DNA from: Candidatus Leptovillus gracilis
Lineage (GTDB): Bacteria; Chloroflexota; Anaerolineae; Promineifilales; Promineifilaceae
Direction of reading: 5' to 3'
Length of the DNA: 64,000 nucleotides
Assembly (NCBI GenBank): GCA_016716065.1
Contig: JADJXA010000005.1
Span: forward strand, 310,001 to 374,000
How positions within the stretch are numbered: position 1 is the stretch's first letter; each line of letters begins with the position of its first letter. This document shows, piece after piece, positions 54,825 to 64,000 of this stretch. Made by a program: the position numbers and the translations under genes. The notes below the pieces were generated by a model. That model did no database searches. It was not told the origin of the DNA and was given only the letters and a program-made list of their open reading frames with translations.

Positions 54825-56403
54825 GGCTGTCGGAAAAATATCTTCTGAAGGCCCGATGATAGACAAATAACGATTTCAAAGCATCAAGACAAGCAGTTTG
54901 CAACTCATATTGGCCTCATTACCATGAATTTTGCACGGTTTTACAGCCCGTTTTCGGGCATCAGGCAGGGGGCAATAACGCCCCCATCAACCAACCTGCA
55001 AGGTATGCAATCGTTTCAAGTTGTAAGCCAGACAAACCAATGTCCATTCGCCACCGGCAGCAACCAGGCCTCGCAGAGAAAACTGACGGAAACCCAAGGT
55101 TTCCTTGATGATACCGATAACCGGTTCAACCGTCGATTTGCGCAAACGGTAGGTGGCTTTGCCGAGGGTGGTCTGCAGTTTGTAAGCCATTTGCTCTTTG
55201 ACGGAAGCATCATTGGGTGGCGGGTTGGGATTGTCCAGGAAAAGGCACGCCAACCCTGATGGTGTGGGCTGCGACCGGTGGCGATGTAGGGGTCAATGCC
55301 GCGCGCTTCCAAGCTGGCGATGTTGTTTTCGCTGAAATAGCCGGTGTCCAAATTGACCTTTTTCGGCTGACCCACGACTGGTGGTACGGTGTCGAGAGTT
55401 GGCAGGGCGGCCTGTTTATCGTTGGTATGGTCACACAACCAATTGCCCACTACCAGACGACTGTCATGGTCAACCACTACCTGGACGTTATAATGTTGGT
55501 CAAAGCCGCTGTTGGTGGCGTTTTTCATGATGCGCGATTCGGGGTCGGTGAAGTTGTACTGGTCTTTATCTCTGGGTCCTGGAGTGGGTGGCTGCGGTGG
55601 TTTGCCCGGCGGCTTTTTCCCTGTGGGTCGGTCTTTTCGGCCCGGGCTTGCATCTTGGCCTCGTATTCGGCTTGCTCGGCTTCATACCGGGCCTGGGCGC
55701 GTTCCTCCAGCACCTTCTTGGCTTCGGCCAGCCGCGCCAATTGCTGCTGGCGTCGGGCAATCTCATCGGGAATGTTCATCTCTTCGGGCAGTTGTCCTCC
55801 ATCGGCAACTTCAGCCAAAGTGAACAACTCCTCGACTTCGGCTTGCAGATAGGCTTCGATAGCCAACAGCCGCTGGTAACTGACCGCTTTGCTCTTGGAC
55901 GCATCGGCATGGATTTTGCTGCCATCCAGACTGACGTTACCCAATTGCAAATAGCCCATCGCCTGGGCAATCAACAGTATCTGGACAAACAACTCTTTCA
56001 GTTCAGCCAGAAATTGTTGGCGGAAAGCCGCAATCGTGTCATGGTCGGGGTGCATGTCACCGGTAATGAAACGAAAGGGAATCACCTCATGGGTGGCGCG
56101 TTCAATCTTGCGCGAACTGAATACGCCGCTGGCATAGCTGTAGAACAGCAATCCCAACATCACTTCCGGGGCGTATGGTGGCGCACCCTGCTCACTATAC
56201 TTTCTATACATGATCCCCAAATCAAGTTGGGCGACGACAGCGACAATGAAGCGAGCCAAATGGTCGGGTGGCAGGACATCGCGCAAGGTGATTTGCAGGT
56301 CCAGGGTCTTTTCGTAATCAGCAGTTCTGAATTTTCTTGCCATACCCAAAGTTTACACCGAAATCATTTTTGTTCGGAGAAACGTATCTTCTCCGACAAG
56401 CTG
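54825..56403 (-). mobile_element. IS1182-like insertion sequence
   Basis: 1579 bp bounded by CTAGCA on both sides (54819-54824 and 56404-56409, plus strand), the target duplication. Ends are related inverted repeats (GGCTGTCGGAAAAATA and, inverted, CAGCTTGTCGGAGAAGATA). Carries one frameshifted transposase gene. Confidence 0.85.
54987..56349 (-). pseudogene. IS1182-family transposase, two frameshifts
   Basis: First segment (56349-55525): ARKFRTADYEKTLDLQITLRD, then GDMHPDHDTIAAFRQQFL and VSLDGSKIHADASKSKA with the first Asp. Second (to 55250): NSGFDQHYNVQVVVDHDSRLVV and VNLDTGYFSENN with the second Asp. Third (55253-54987): RKSTVEPVIGIIKETLGFRQFSLRG with the Glu. The pieces lie in three frames, breaking near 55580 and 55245, so the element is no longer self-mobile. 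Confidence 0.87.
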
Positions 56404-56669
56404 CTAGCAAAATGATGTCTGGCTTTTCCTGGCGAGCGGTGAAGAGGGCGACACGGCCGTTTTCGGCCGTCACCACCCGGTAGCCTTGCTCGGTCAGATA
56501 TTCGCGCAGCAGCGTGCGCACGTTGGCTTTGTCGTCTACTACCATGATTGTTTGCATAACGCCTTCATTATACCTGAGCAATGGTTAAGATTTTATTTAG
56601 ACCAGATTTATAGTTGATTTACGATTGGTCCTGAGCTTGCCGATGGGTTGATGATTGACAGGGGCGAAT

Positions 56670-56728
56670 CTGTCGCGCAGCGACATTGACAATTGACGAT
56701 TGACCATTGACAATTGACCATCATTTCT
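56670..56728. repeat. TTGACAA/TTGACCA heptamer array
   Basis: Six consecutive 7-bp units (ATTGACA, ATTGACG, ATTGACC ...) immediately upstream of the malY start. Similar units stand at 46530-46575. Confidence 0.8.
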
Positions 56729-56739
56729 TGGAGGCAACC

Positions 56740-57954
56740 ATGACGTTTAACTTTGACACCGAAATTGACCGCAGCGGGACCGACAGCGTGAAATGGGGCT
56801 ATGTGTTTAGAGACGGCCGTTTTACTGCCAGCGACCAAAGCCACGCCAAACACGGCGCGCAGCGGCTGCTGCCGATGTGGGTGGCCGACATGGATTTTAG
56901 CGCGCCGCCGGCGGTCATCGCGGCGCTGCAAGCGCGAGCGGCGCATGGCGTTTTTGGCTATACAGTGCCCGGCGACAGCTATTATGAGGCCGTAATTGAG
57001 TGGATGGCGCAGCGTTACGGCCGTCCCGTGCAGCGCGACTGGTTTGTGCTGACGCCCGGTGTGGTGACGGCGCTCAACTTGTTGGTAAGCACCTTTGTGC
57101 AGCCCGGCGAGAAGGTATTGGTGCAGCGACCGGTGTACTACCCGTTTTTTAGCGCCATCACCAACCACGGCGCCGAGATTGTGTCTAATTCGTTGGTGCT
57201 AGAGAACGGCCGTTACCACATAGACTTCGACGATTTAGCCGCCAAAGCCGCCGACCCGGCCGTCAAAATGGCAATTCTGTGCAGCCCGCACAACCCCGTA
57301 GGCCGCGTCTGGACGCAGGAAGAACTGACCCGCTTCGGCGACATCTGCCTGGCAAACGACGTCCTGGTGGTCTCCGACGAAATCCACTGCGACCTCATCC
57401 ACCCCGGCTCCACCTTCACCTCCTTCGCCGCCATCAGCGAAGAGTTCAACCAGAAAAGCATCATCTGCACCGCGCCCAGCAAAACCTTCAACCTGGCCGG
57501 CCTCAAAACATCCAACATCCTCATCCCCGACAAGGCCATGCGTCTGGCTTTCCACAAAACCCTGGACCACAACGGGCTGATGGGCGGCAGCGTCTTCGGC
57601 CTGACGGCCACCGAAGCGGCTTACCGACATGGCACAGCCTGGCTGGAAGAGGCATTGGTCTACATCCACGACAATTACCGCTTCATGGCCGACTACATCG
57701 CCCAACATCTGCCCCAACTGCACGTCATTGAGCCACAGGGCACGTATCTGGCCTGGGTGGATTTCCGCGCCCTGGGCCTAGACCCGGCCCGCCGCAAACA
57801 ACTGCTCATGGACGAAGCGCGGGTTTTTCTGGATGACGGGGAAATGTTCGGGCCAGAGGGCGGCGGTTTTGAACGTTTCAACCTGGCCTGCCCCCGTTCC
57901 ATTTTGGTCGAGGCGCTGGAGAGGATTCATACGGCCGTATCCCGCCTGCCATAA
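56740..57954 (+). CDS. malY: MalY/PatB-type cystathionine beta-lyase/aminotransferase
   Basis: 404 residues from ATG 56740 with TTGGAGG six bases upstream. PLP fold-type I: LPMWVADMDFSAPP, YTVPGDSYYEAVIEWM, LCSPHNPVGRVWTQEEL, SDEIHCDLI and the PLP lysine in APSKTFNLAGLKTSN. The WVADMDF start and Y-x-x-P-G-D pattern are typical for MalY/PatB, which cleave C-S bonds. Free-standing gene with one ACGGCCGT at codons for RDGRF. Confidence 0.9.
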   Translation: MTFNFDTEIDRSGTDSVKWGYVFRDGRFTASDQSHAKHGAQRLLPMWVADMDFSAPPAVIAALQARAAHGVFGYTVPGDSYYEAVIEWMAQRYGRPVQRDWFVLTPGVVTALNLLVSTFVQPGEKVLVQRPVYYPFFSAITNHGAEIVSNSLVLENGRYHIDFDDLAAKAADPAVKMAILCSPHNPVGRVWTQEELTRFGDICLANDVLVVSDEIHCDLIHPGSTFTSFAAISEEFNQKSIICTAPSKTFNLAGLKTSNILIPDKAMRLAFHKTLDHNGLMGGSVFGLTATEAAYRHGTAWLEEALVYIHDNYRFMADYIAQHLPQLHVIEPQGTYLAWVDFRALGLDPARRKQLLMDEARVFLDDGEMFGPEGGGFERFNLACPRSILVEALERIHTAVSRLP

Positions 57955-58320
57955 TTTTGTGTGCGGCAATTCCAATTTTGCTAGGGGCGGGACGGCGTGG
58001 ACAGGCAGCAGCCGCAGCGGACGGCATTTTCCCGCGCCGTCTCGCCCACTGTCGTCTGAACCGGGCGAGACAGGCGGCAGCAGAGATGTTGGAGAATGGC
58101 CGCGACGTTGGCCCGCCTGTCTCGCCGCTACGAGCAAGTTCACAATTGGCATTGCTGCTTCGTGCCAACGTACCCGCTATAATTGGGGCAAAACATTCCT
58201 TCAACGGGCAGGTATGTTCTCAGGTGGGGGAATGCACCGCCGGGCATAAGATGCTGTCGGCGACTGGACAGGCAGTTGCTATCAAATGATAGTGGCTGCA
58301 AACAAAAGAGGTGGGTCATC
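57955..58320. other. Intergenic region without recognisable gene
   Basis: About 365 bp. It contains GGGCGAGACAGGCGGCAG/CCGCCTGTCTCGCC inverted words and GGACGGC motifs of the type found at 34908, and no supported gene. Confidence 0.5.
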
Positions 58321-58722
58321 ATGAGTTACAAATATGAGTTTACCCGGTTACTGGTCTCTAACTTCAAAGCGTGTTTCCTGTTTTATCGAGATGTATTGGG
58401 TTGGCAAGTTGGGTTTGGAACAGAAAATGACACCTATGCCGATTTTATTTTAGGCACAGTTAACATATCTCTGTTCGACAAACATGAGATGAGCGAAGTA
58501 ACAGGCACAACCAATCTACCCGCTCAGACGAATGCCCAAGACAAGGTCTGTCTGGTATTTGCTGTTGAGGATGTTGATGCAACTTGTGAGCAGTTAAAAG
58601 CATCAGGCGTTCAATTGAGTACCGAACCGACCGATCGTCCTGATTGGGGCATCCGCACGGCCCACTTCCGCGACCCTGATGGCAATTTGATTGAAATCAA
58701 TCAATCGCTTCACACCCCCTAA
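58321..58722 (+). CDS. Glyoxalase/bleomycin-resistance (VOC) family protein
   Basis: 133 residues from ATG 58321, preceded by AAAGAGGTGG. Fold pattern: RLLVSNFKACFLFYRDVLGWQV, then LVFAVEDVDATCEQLKASGVQL and AHFRDPDGNLIEINQSL. The Glu in NLIEINQ is a metal ligand of the family. The gene has a noticeably lower GC content than its neighbours and lacks any ACGGCCGT copy, which points to recent acquisition. Confidence 0.85.
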   Translation: MSYKYEFTRLLVSNFKACFLFYRDVLGWQVGFGTENDTYADFILGTVNISLFDKHEMSEVTGTTNLPAQTNAQDKVCLVFAVEDVDATCEQLKASGVQLSTEPTDRPDWGIRTAHFRDPDGNLIEINQSLHTP

Positions 58723-58754
58723 CTGTTAACTGCGGCTGAAGCGCAAAACACGGC

Positions 58755-61208
58755 TCACAGTTCACGGCTCACGGCCAACGCCACCGCCGCCACCAGCGAC
58801 AACGCCTGGCCTTCCCGCCACGCCTGGGCAAATGCGGCCTCCCCCAACAAAGCCCGCGCATGGCCGATTTTGGCTTCCGCTTCGGCCTGGTAGCTGGCCG
58901 CCGGATTGATGCCCAACTCCTGCCGCAGCCGCTCGCTGGCGGCAAACAGCCGCGCCGCCCCGGCCGCGTCACCCAAATACATGCGCGCCATGCCGATGGC
59001 CCCCAGCGAGATCGCCAATTCTGGACGGTCGCCCAACTGTTGGCGCAGTTGGATGCTCTCCCGAAAATAACCCAGCGCAACGTCCGGGTTGCCCCGCTCC
59101 ACGTTCACTTCCCCCAGGCCATGCAGCGTGTAGCTGAGTGAACTCAGGTTGTTGCTCTGGCGGCACAACTGCGTGCCTTCCAGATACAAGCGCTCCGCTC
59201 CGGCCAGGTCGCCCAGGCGGCGCAGCACAATCGCCAGATTATTCAACGTGGATACAACCGGGCGCGTCTCGCCGGACTGCCGTTGAATCGCCAGCGTTTG
59301 CTCTAACAGCTCGCGGGCACGGCCGTAATCCCCCTGCGTGCCCGCCAAAATCGCCAGGTTCTCCAACGAGCGGCACAACCCCGGTTGGTCGCCCACCCGT
59401 TCCTGAACCACCAACGCCTGCTCATGGCAGGTCTGCGCCAGGGAAATGTCGCCCTGCACTCTAGCAAATTTACCCATGCGGTTCAAGATCAGGGCGTGCA
59501 GTTCATTCTGTTCCTGGCTCAAGGCCAGCGCTGTTTCCAACCAATGCCGCGCCTGGTGCAAATGGCCGCGAACATACCAAAATTGCTGCAAATTCTCAAC
59601 CAGTTCCAGGACAGCGCGGACCTGGGCGGGCGCCTGGGTGCGCCCGGCCAGCGCCACCACCCAGGCCAGGGCGGCGCGCAAGTTGTGGTGTTCTTGTTCC
59701 AACAGCGCCAGCCACAAAACCTGGTCTGCGCTGGCGACCAGATGGGGCTGCGCGGCCGCGGCCAGTGCGGCGTAGTAATCGGCGTGGGCTTGCTGCACGG
59801 CCGTTAACAATCCCCGCGCCTGCAGCTGCTCCTGCGCATATTCACGCAAGGTTTCCAGCATAGCAAAACGGGGTTCCCCCGCCGCGCCTGGTGTATAGGT
59901 GAGCAGGCTTTTGGCGGCCAGGGTTTGCAAGACGGCCGTTAACCGGGCTTCGTCCGCCGCCTGAGCCAGACCCAACGCGGCCATGACGGCGCGCGCGGCC
60001 GTCGCATCGGCCCCGCCCACAAAAACCCCCATCACCTCAAACAACGCCCGCTCATCGGCCGCCAACAGGTCATAGCTCCAGGCAATGGCGCCGCTGAGCG
60101 ACTGCTGGCGCGGCGTCAGGTCGCGTGGGCCGCCGGTAAGGGCTGCCAGGCGTGTGCGCAACTGGGCAAACACCTGCGCCGGCGTCAGCCACTTCACCTG
60201 GGCAGCGGCCATCTCAATTGCCAGCGGCAGGCCATCCAGCCAGGCGCAGATGCGGGCCACATCGGCCACGTTATCGGCCGTCAGGCGAAAATCGGGCCGC
60301 GCCGCCCGCGCCCGCTCCTGAAACAGGCGTACAGATGGGTAACGGGAAAGATAGGACACGGCCGTATTGGTCGGCAGGCGGTTCACGTCTGGCAGCGAGA
60401 GGGGCGGCACGGGGAATTCATGCTCGCCGTACACATGCAGCACCTCCCGGCTGGTTACCAGCGCCTTCACGCCGGGGGCGGCCGCTAACAAGTCGGTGAT
60501 GACGGCGGCCGCGCCTACTACTTGCTCGAAGTTATCCAGAACTAGCAGCAGGCGACACGGCCGTAAATACGCCTTCAGCGCCTGCTGCAGCGGCGCCAAT
60601 CCATCCCCGGCGCGCAGAGGTTCGGCTACGCCCAACGCCTCGGCGATGGCCGCGACCACCAGGTCGGGGTCGGTGATGGGGGCCAGGGGCACAAAAAAAG
60701 CGCCTTGCGGGAAAACGGCTGCGGCCGCCAACTGCTGCCCGGTGGCCGCCAACTGCCCAGCGGCGGCCAGACTGAGGCGAGTCTTGCCTGTGCCCGGCGG
60801 CCCGGTGAGGGTGAGCAAGCGTACCCCCGGTTCCTGGAGCAGTTCACATACGGCCGTCACCTCTGGCTTCCGACCGACAAAACTGGTGAGGGGAGTGGGC
60901 AAGTTGCCGGCGGCCGGTTCTGGCGCGGCCGACGTCATGCCGACCGGCGGCGAATAGGCGTCTGGCGGCGGCGGCGTCTGGCTGATCCCGCGCGCAAACA
61001 AGACAAAATTCTCGCGCTCGTCGGCAGCCAGACCCAACGCTTCGGCCAACAAACCGGCTAACTGGGGTGACGGCCGTAAATCACCCGCTTCCAGACGACG
61101 CACAGCGCTGACCGAACAATGCACCTGCCGCGCCAACGCCTCGCGGCTCAGATCAAACGCTTTGCGGCGGCGCTTCAACCAGTTAGGAAAAGGCTCAGGC
61201 GTGGACAT
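58755..61208 (-). CDS. XRE-HTH/NB-ARC/TPR STAND-type regulator
   Basis: 817 residues. Residues ~1-75: helix-turn-helix (LSREALARQVHCSVSAVRRLEAGDLRPSPQLAGLLAEAL). Residues ~110-430: NTPase of AfsR/NB-ARC type with FVGRKPE, Walker A LTGPPGTGKTRLSLAAA, Walker B LLLVLDNFEQVVGAA, and DGLPLAIEMAAAQVKWL. From ~450: Ala-rich TPR-like repeats, including the Tetratrico type (GDISLAQTCHEQALVVQERVGD, GDYGRARELLEQTLAIQRQSG, GDLAGAERLYLEGTQLCRQ). It probably acts as a ligand-gated transcriptional regulator; target unknown. Upstream divergent gene is the lipoprotein at 61377. Confidence 0.87.
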   Translation of the reverse strand: MSTPEPFPNWLKRRRKAFDLSREALARQVHCSVSAVRRLEAGDLRPSPQLAGLLAEALGLAADERENFVLFARGISQTPPPPDAYSPPVGMTSAAPEPAAGNLPTPLTSFVGRKPEVTAVCELLQEPGVRLLTLTGPPGTGKTRLSLAAAGQLAATGQQLAAAAVFPQGAFFVPLAPITDPDLVVAAIAEALGVAEPLRAGDGLAPLQQALKAYLRPCRLLLVLDNFEQVVGAAAVITDLLAAAPGVKALVTSREVLHVYGEHEFPVPPLSLPDVNRLPTNTAVSYLSRYPSVRLFQERARAARPDFRLTADNVADVARICAWLDGLPLAIEMAAAQVKWLTPAQVFAQLRTRLAALTGGPRDLTPRQQSLSGAIAWSYDLLAADERALFEVMGVFVGGADATAARAVMAALGLAQAADEARLTAVLQTLAAKSLLTYTPGAAGEPRFAMLETLREYAQEQLQARGLLTAVQQAHADYYAALAAAAQPHLVASADQVLWLALLEQEHHNLRAALAWVVALAGRTQAPAQVRAVLELVENLQQFWYVRGHLHQARHWLETALALSQEQNELHALILNRMGKFARVQGDISLAQTCHEQALVVQERVGDQPGLCRSLENLAILAGTQGDYGRARELLEQTLAIQRQSGETRPVVSTLNNLAIVLRRLGDLAGAERLYLEGTQLCRQSNNLSSLSYTLHGLGEVNVERGNPDVALGYFRESIQLRQQLGDRPELAISLGAIGMARMYLGDAAGAARLFAASERLRQELGINPAASYQAEAEAKIGHARALLGEAAFAQAWREGQALSLVAAVALAVSREL

Positions 61209-61376
61209 AGCCCCGGATTATAACAGCAGCCCCGGCAAAGTGTGTCAGAAATGGTGACACTTTCTGACACTGACTGGCGGCGGCGGCGGCTTTACACTGG
61301 TATGAGTTGGTTTGTTGATTAGCAAACTAACAAACCCATCAAACCAACAAATTCGTTCGCAAAACAGGAGTGAAAA

Positions 61377-61856
61377 ATGAAAAAACTATCTTTCTTGTTA
61401 CTGTTTGTCTTACTATTGGCAGCGTGTGGCGGCGGATCGGCGGCCACTATCAACGATATTGCCATTTACCCAGACGCCGCAGCCCTGGAGCCGGGGGTAG
61501 ACCCGGTGGCCGATACCCTGGTGAACAACATGGTGCAAGACGCCCAGGTCCGCAGCAGCGCCGGTGTGGGCGGTCAGATCGAGCAAAAGGCATATCGCCT
61601 GCCGGCGGGAACCACCTGGCAGCAGGTCGAGAGCTTCTACAACGATAAACTGGGCAGCGACGATTGGAAAAGCGGACTGGGTGGCATTGCCGGTAACATT
61701 GCTGGGGATGTGATGAGTTCGGTCAACCAGAGCAACGACCTTTTCCAGACCGGCATCTGGTCTAAAGGCAAACAAACCCTCACCCTCATTCGTGTGGCCG
61801 ATTCAAGCGCCGGTGATGATGCCTTCTTTCTCATCATGTCCCTGGCGACCAATTAG
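61377..61856 (+). CDS. Small lipoprotein of unknown function
   Basis: 159 residues. Signal with lipobox LLLAACGGG (Cys17), then a mature domain with TTWQQVESFYNDKLGSDDWKSGLGG, which looks like the folded part of a small membrane-attached protein. Family not recognised. RBS is AGGAG, eight bases before the ATG. It may be under control of the STAND regulator divergently encoded. Confidence 0.7.
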   Translation: MKKLSFLLLFVLLLAACGGGSAATINDIAIYPDAAALEPGVDPVADTLVNNMVQDAQVRSSAGVGGQIEQKAYRLPAGTTWQQVESFYNDKLGSDDWKSGLGGIAGNIAGDVMSSVNQSNDLFQTGIWSKGKQTLTLIRVADSSAGDDAFFLIMSLATN

Positions 61857-61863
61857 CTACAAA

Positions 61864-61896
61864 AGATTGGTCCAATCTTGGAGATTGGACCAATCT
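61864..61896. terminator. Hairpin with self-palindromic arms
   Basis: AGATTGGTCCAATCT (61864-61878) and AGATTGGACCAATCT (61882-61896) are exact complements with a 3-nt loop; each arm is itself nearly palindromic. It follows the lipoprotein stop directly, so it may end transcription, but no T-tract follows. Confidence 0.6.
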
Positions 61897-61915
61897 GCCA
61901 ATTCAAGGAGCTGCT

Positions 61916-64000
61916 ATGATGCGTGATTTTGCCCAACCAGTCTGGCGCGTGTGGTTGAAGTGGGGCGGGGGAACGGCCGTTCTCCTGCTGGCCACGTTGT
62001 TTGTTTTTGCCCAGCGGCCGGTACACGCCGCCAACCTCACCGTCAACACCCTCACCGACAAACCCATCAACGACCCCACCATAGACGACGGCCTCTGCTC
62101 CCTGCGCGAAGCCGTCGAAGCCGCCAACAACAACGCCCCGGTCAGTACCAATGATTGTCCGGCCGGCAGCGGCGCCGACACCATCACCTTCAGCGTCTCC
62201 GGCAGCATCCAATTCGTCGAGACCATGTACATCAACCCGACATCACCATCAGCGGTCCCATCATTTTAGATGGCAACCAGGCCAGCAACTTTTTCACCGT
62301 TTCCAGCAGCGGTAAACTAAGCCTGCTCAACATGACCCTGCAAAACGGCAAGAGCGGCTTTGGCGGGGCCATTCAGGGTAATGGCGATGGCAAAATCAAC
62401 GCCGTCGGCGTTTCTTTCATCGGCAACGAATCCACTTTCAGCGGCGGGGCCATCAACACCAACGCTGCCCTCAACTTGTTGGGCTGCAATTTCTCCGGCA
62501 ACAAAGCCGGTGAGAATGGCGGGGCCATCCGCTTCAACGGCGGAGCCAGCGAAGCGCTCAACATTGCTGGCAGCAACTTCGCCGGCAACATCGCCGAGGA
62601 AAAAGGCGGAGCCATCGCCCTCATTACCACGTCACCCATGTCCATCAGCGACGCCATCTTTTCCGGCAACATTGCCACCGGGTCACAAAGCGACCACGGC
62701 GGTGGGGCCATCTACATAGACAACAGCTACGAAGACAACGCCATCAGCATTGTCCGCAGCGCCTTCAACGGCAACCTGACGCCCGGCGGTTCTGGTGGGG
62801 CGATGCAGGTGGCCGGCGATATCCCCGTGACGGTCATGAACTCGTCATTTAACGCCAACATCTCTGGCGGCAGCGCCAGCGGGCGCGGCGGCGGCGTCTA
62901 TGTGCGCGGCGGCAATCTGAATCTGGTCAAAACCGCCTTCAACGCCAACGTCGCCTCCCCAAAATTCGACAATACTGCCGGGCAGGGGGGCGCGGTGTAT
63001 AACCTGGGCGGCACGGTGCGGGCAGCCAACAGCTCCTTTTTCCTGAATGTGGCCGGGTTGGGCCAGGGTGGGGCGCTGTACAACAACGACGACACGGCCG
63101 ACGCCATCATCGAACTGCGCAACGTGACCATTTCCGGCAACCGGGCCAACAGCGGCGGTGCGATGTTGAACTTCAACGCCGAAAACCAGCGCATCAACCG
63201 CATCGCCTTGTGGAACACCATCATCGAAGAGGGCAGCACCGGCAGCGGTGGAACCTGCGCCGCCGACGCGCCGCAAGACAACGGCAGCAATCTGCAATAC
63301 CCGGGCACAGCCTGCGGCGCGGCCGTCGCCAGCGCCGACCCACTGCTGGAAGCGCCCTTTTTTAACGGCGGGGCGATTGCCTCGCTGCTGACGCAGGCGT
63401 TGGGCGCGGGCAGCCCGGCGCGAGACGCGGGCAGCAACACGGTTTGCGCTGCCGCGCCGGTGGACAACGAAGACCAGCGCGGCGACCCGCGCCCCAAGGG
63501 GGCAGCTTGCGACATCGGCGCGTTTGAGGCGGAACCGGCCGTCGCCGGCTACGGCTCGACGCCGGTGCAGCCGGGACCCATCGTCATTGGCAATACCAGC
63601 GTGGGTGTGCCGATCACCAACACGTTTGCCATTTTTGAAACGGGCAACACCACCCTGACGGTGAGCAACCCGACCCTCGGCGGGGCGAATCCGGCGGAGT
63701 TTGCCGTGCTGACGCCGTTCCCGCTGAACATCCCCAACGGCAGCCGGACGGTGGTGTTGCAGTGCAACGGCACGGCCGTTAACAACCACAGCGCCACCCT
63801 TACGCTGAGTACCAACGACCCAAACCTGCCGACTGTCAGCTATACCTTGCTGTGCAATGTGCAGGCCGCGCCCGTGCCCGGCTTTGGCTCTATGCCGGCC
63901 GCGCCCGGCCCGTTGGATTTTGGCGCGGTGGAAGTGGGGCAGTCCAGCGTGCTGGACCTGACCTTCATGGAAACAGGCAACGCCACCCTTGTGATGGGAC
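61916..64000 (+). CDS. Secreted CSLREA/beta-helix/choice-of-anchor-D surface protein, 5' part, one-base frameshift
   Basis: Starts with AAGGAG and ATG 61916. Signal peptide helix (VLLLATLFVFAQRPVHA), then the CSLREA element (DGLCSLREAVEAANNNAP), typical of secreted Chloroflexota proteins. The frame breaks at 62236-62238 (CCC where CCCC would continue as NPDITISGPIILDG). From there the frame is open to the window end: about 400 residues of right-handed beta-helix repeats (GNxAxxxGGAI..., e.g. NFSGNKAGENGGAIRFNGG), then two choice-of-anchor-D-like repeats (VAGYGSTPVQPGPIVIGNTS and GFGSMPAAPGPLDFGAVEVG). Likely exported to the cell surface. Confidence 0.85.

Larger units (their letters stand above)
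54292..56557 (-). pseudogene. OmpR-type response regulator, interrupted by the IS1182-like element
   Basis: The 5' part (56557-56404) encodes TIMVVDDKANVRTLLREYLTE up to PDIILL. The 3' part (54824-54292) resumes with LLDIMMPEMDGYTFMRTFRQ, the second lysine block DDYVTKPFGMREL and a C-terminal OmpR wing (TINVHIRNLRTKIEPD ... GVGYRFCME). Removing the IS and one TGCTAG joins them in frame to DIILLDIMMPEMDG, the phosphorylation site. A start inside the downstream part (54903) would make a protein with neither the phospho-Asp environment nor the acidic pair. Confidence 0.9.

Overview
The window is about 64 kb of a GC-rich bacterial chromosome that is almost completely filled with genes. Split feoB, tandem CSLREA/choice-of-anchor-D surface proteins, XRE/NB-ARC/TPR regulators, an F420-type luciferase-like enzyme, DUF427, flippase-like and four-helix-bundle genes, and dense short repeats all suggest a member of the Chloroflexota (Anaerolineae/Ardenticatenia/Caldilineae type). 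That placement is inference from gene style, since there is no rRNA or other phylogenetic marker here. No tRNA, rRNA or CRISPR array was seen.

Layout. 1-5.1 kb: flavin-binding protein end, SPOUT RNA methyltransferase, MGMT, a metallopeptidase-like protein and an oligopeptide-type binding lipoprotein. 5.4-7.3 kb: a receiver-Roadblock protein and a methyltransferase. 7.4-10.7 kb: an iron-uptake operon on the minus strand (DtxR-type repressor, FeoA, FeoB in two ORFs) with a recognisable operator pair. 11.0-18.1 kb: a full branched-chain-amino-acid-type ABC transporter (livM, livH, livF, livG and a tandem-fused binding protein). 18.2-30.7 kb: a long minus-strand run of acyl-CoA genes (two MaoC hydratases, enoyl-CoA hydratase, two AMP-forming ligases, thiolase, DUF35 protein, KAS III/HMG-CoA-synthase-like protein, truncated SDR, alpha/beta hydrolases). 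It probably serves uptake and CoA-dependent breakdown of a carboxylic acid brought in by the liv transporter. 30.8-32.8 kb: a decayed IS4/IS1634-like element. 32.8-34.9 kb: another enoyl-CoA hydratase and an MFS carrier. 35-40 kb: lipid and envelope genes (CDP-alcohol phosphatidyltransferase, flippase-like protein, glycosyltransferase, PlsC). 40.4-46.5 kb: HAD hydrolase, MutS2, alkyltransferase-like protein, MutY and an MBL-fold hydrolase. 46.7-50.1 kb: a block bounded by ~100-bp direct repeats (membrane protein, beta-propeller gene remnant, LLM oxidoreductase, cupin, MerR regulator). 50.2-56.6 kb: kynureninase, a PAS sensor kinase and a two-component pair whose response regulator is cut in two by an IS1182-like element. 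56.7-64 kb: MalY-type lyase, glyoxalase-like protein, a large STAND regulator, a lipoprotein and a secreted repeat protein that runs off the window.

The most striking signal is not a gene. The 8-bp palindrome ACGGCCGT occurs every few hundred bases in genes and between them (about 40 copies in the first 13.4 kb, where chance predicts less than one). It makes unrelated proteins share peptides such as GETAV or NGR, and it even forms the stem of the livM terminator. A second layer is made of heptanucleotide repeats that form long hairpins in many intergenic gaps. A third consists of MITE-like and double-hairpin elements. Three genes (livJ, the PAS kinase and the CSLREA protein) are broken by a single base at a homopolymer and may be sequencing errors.
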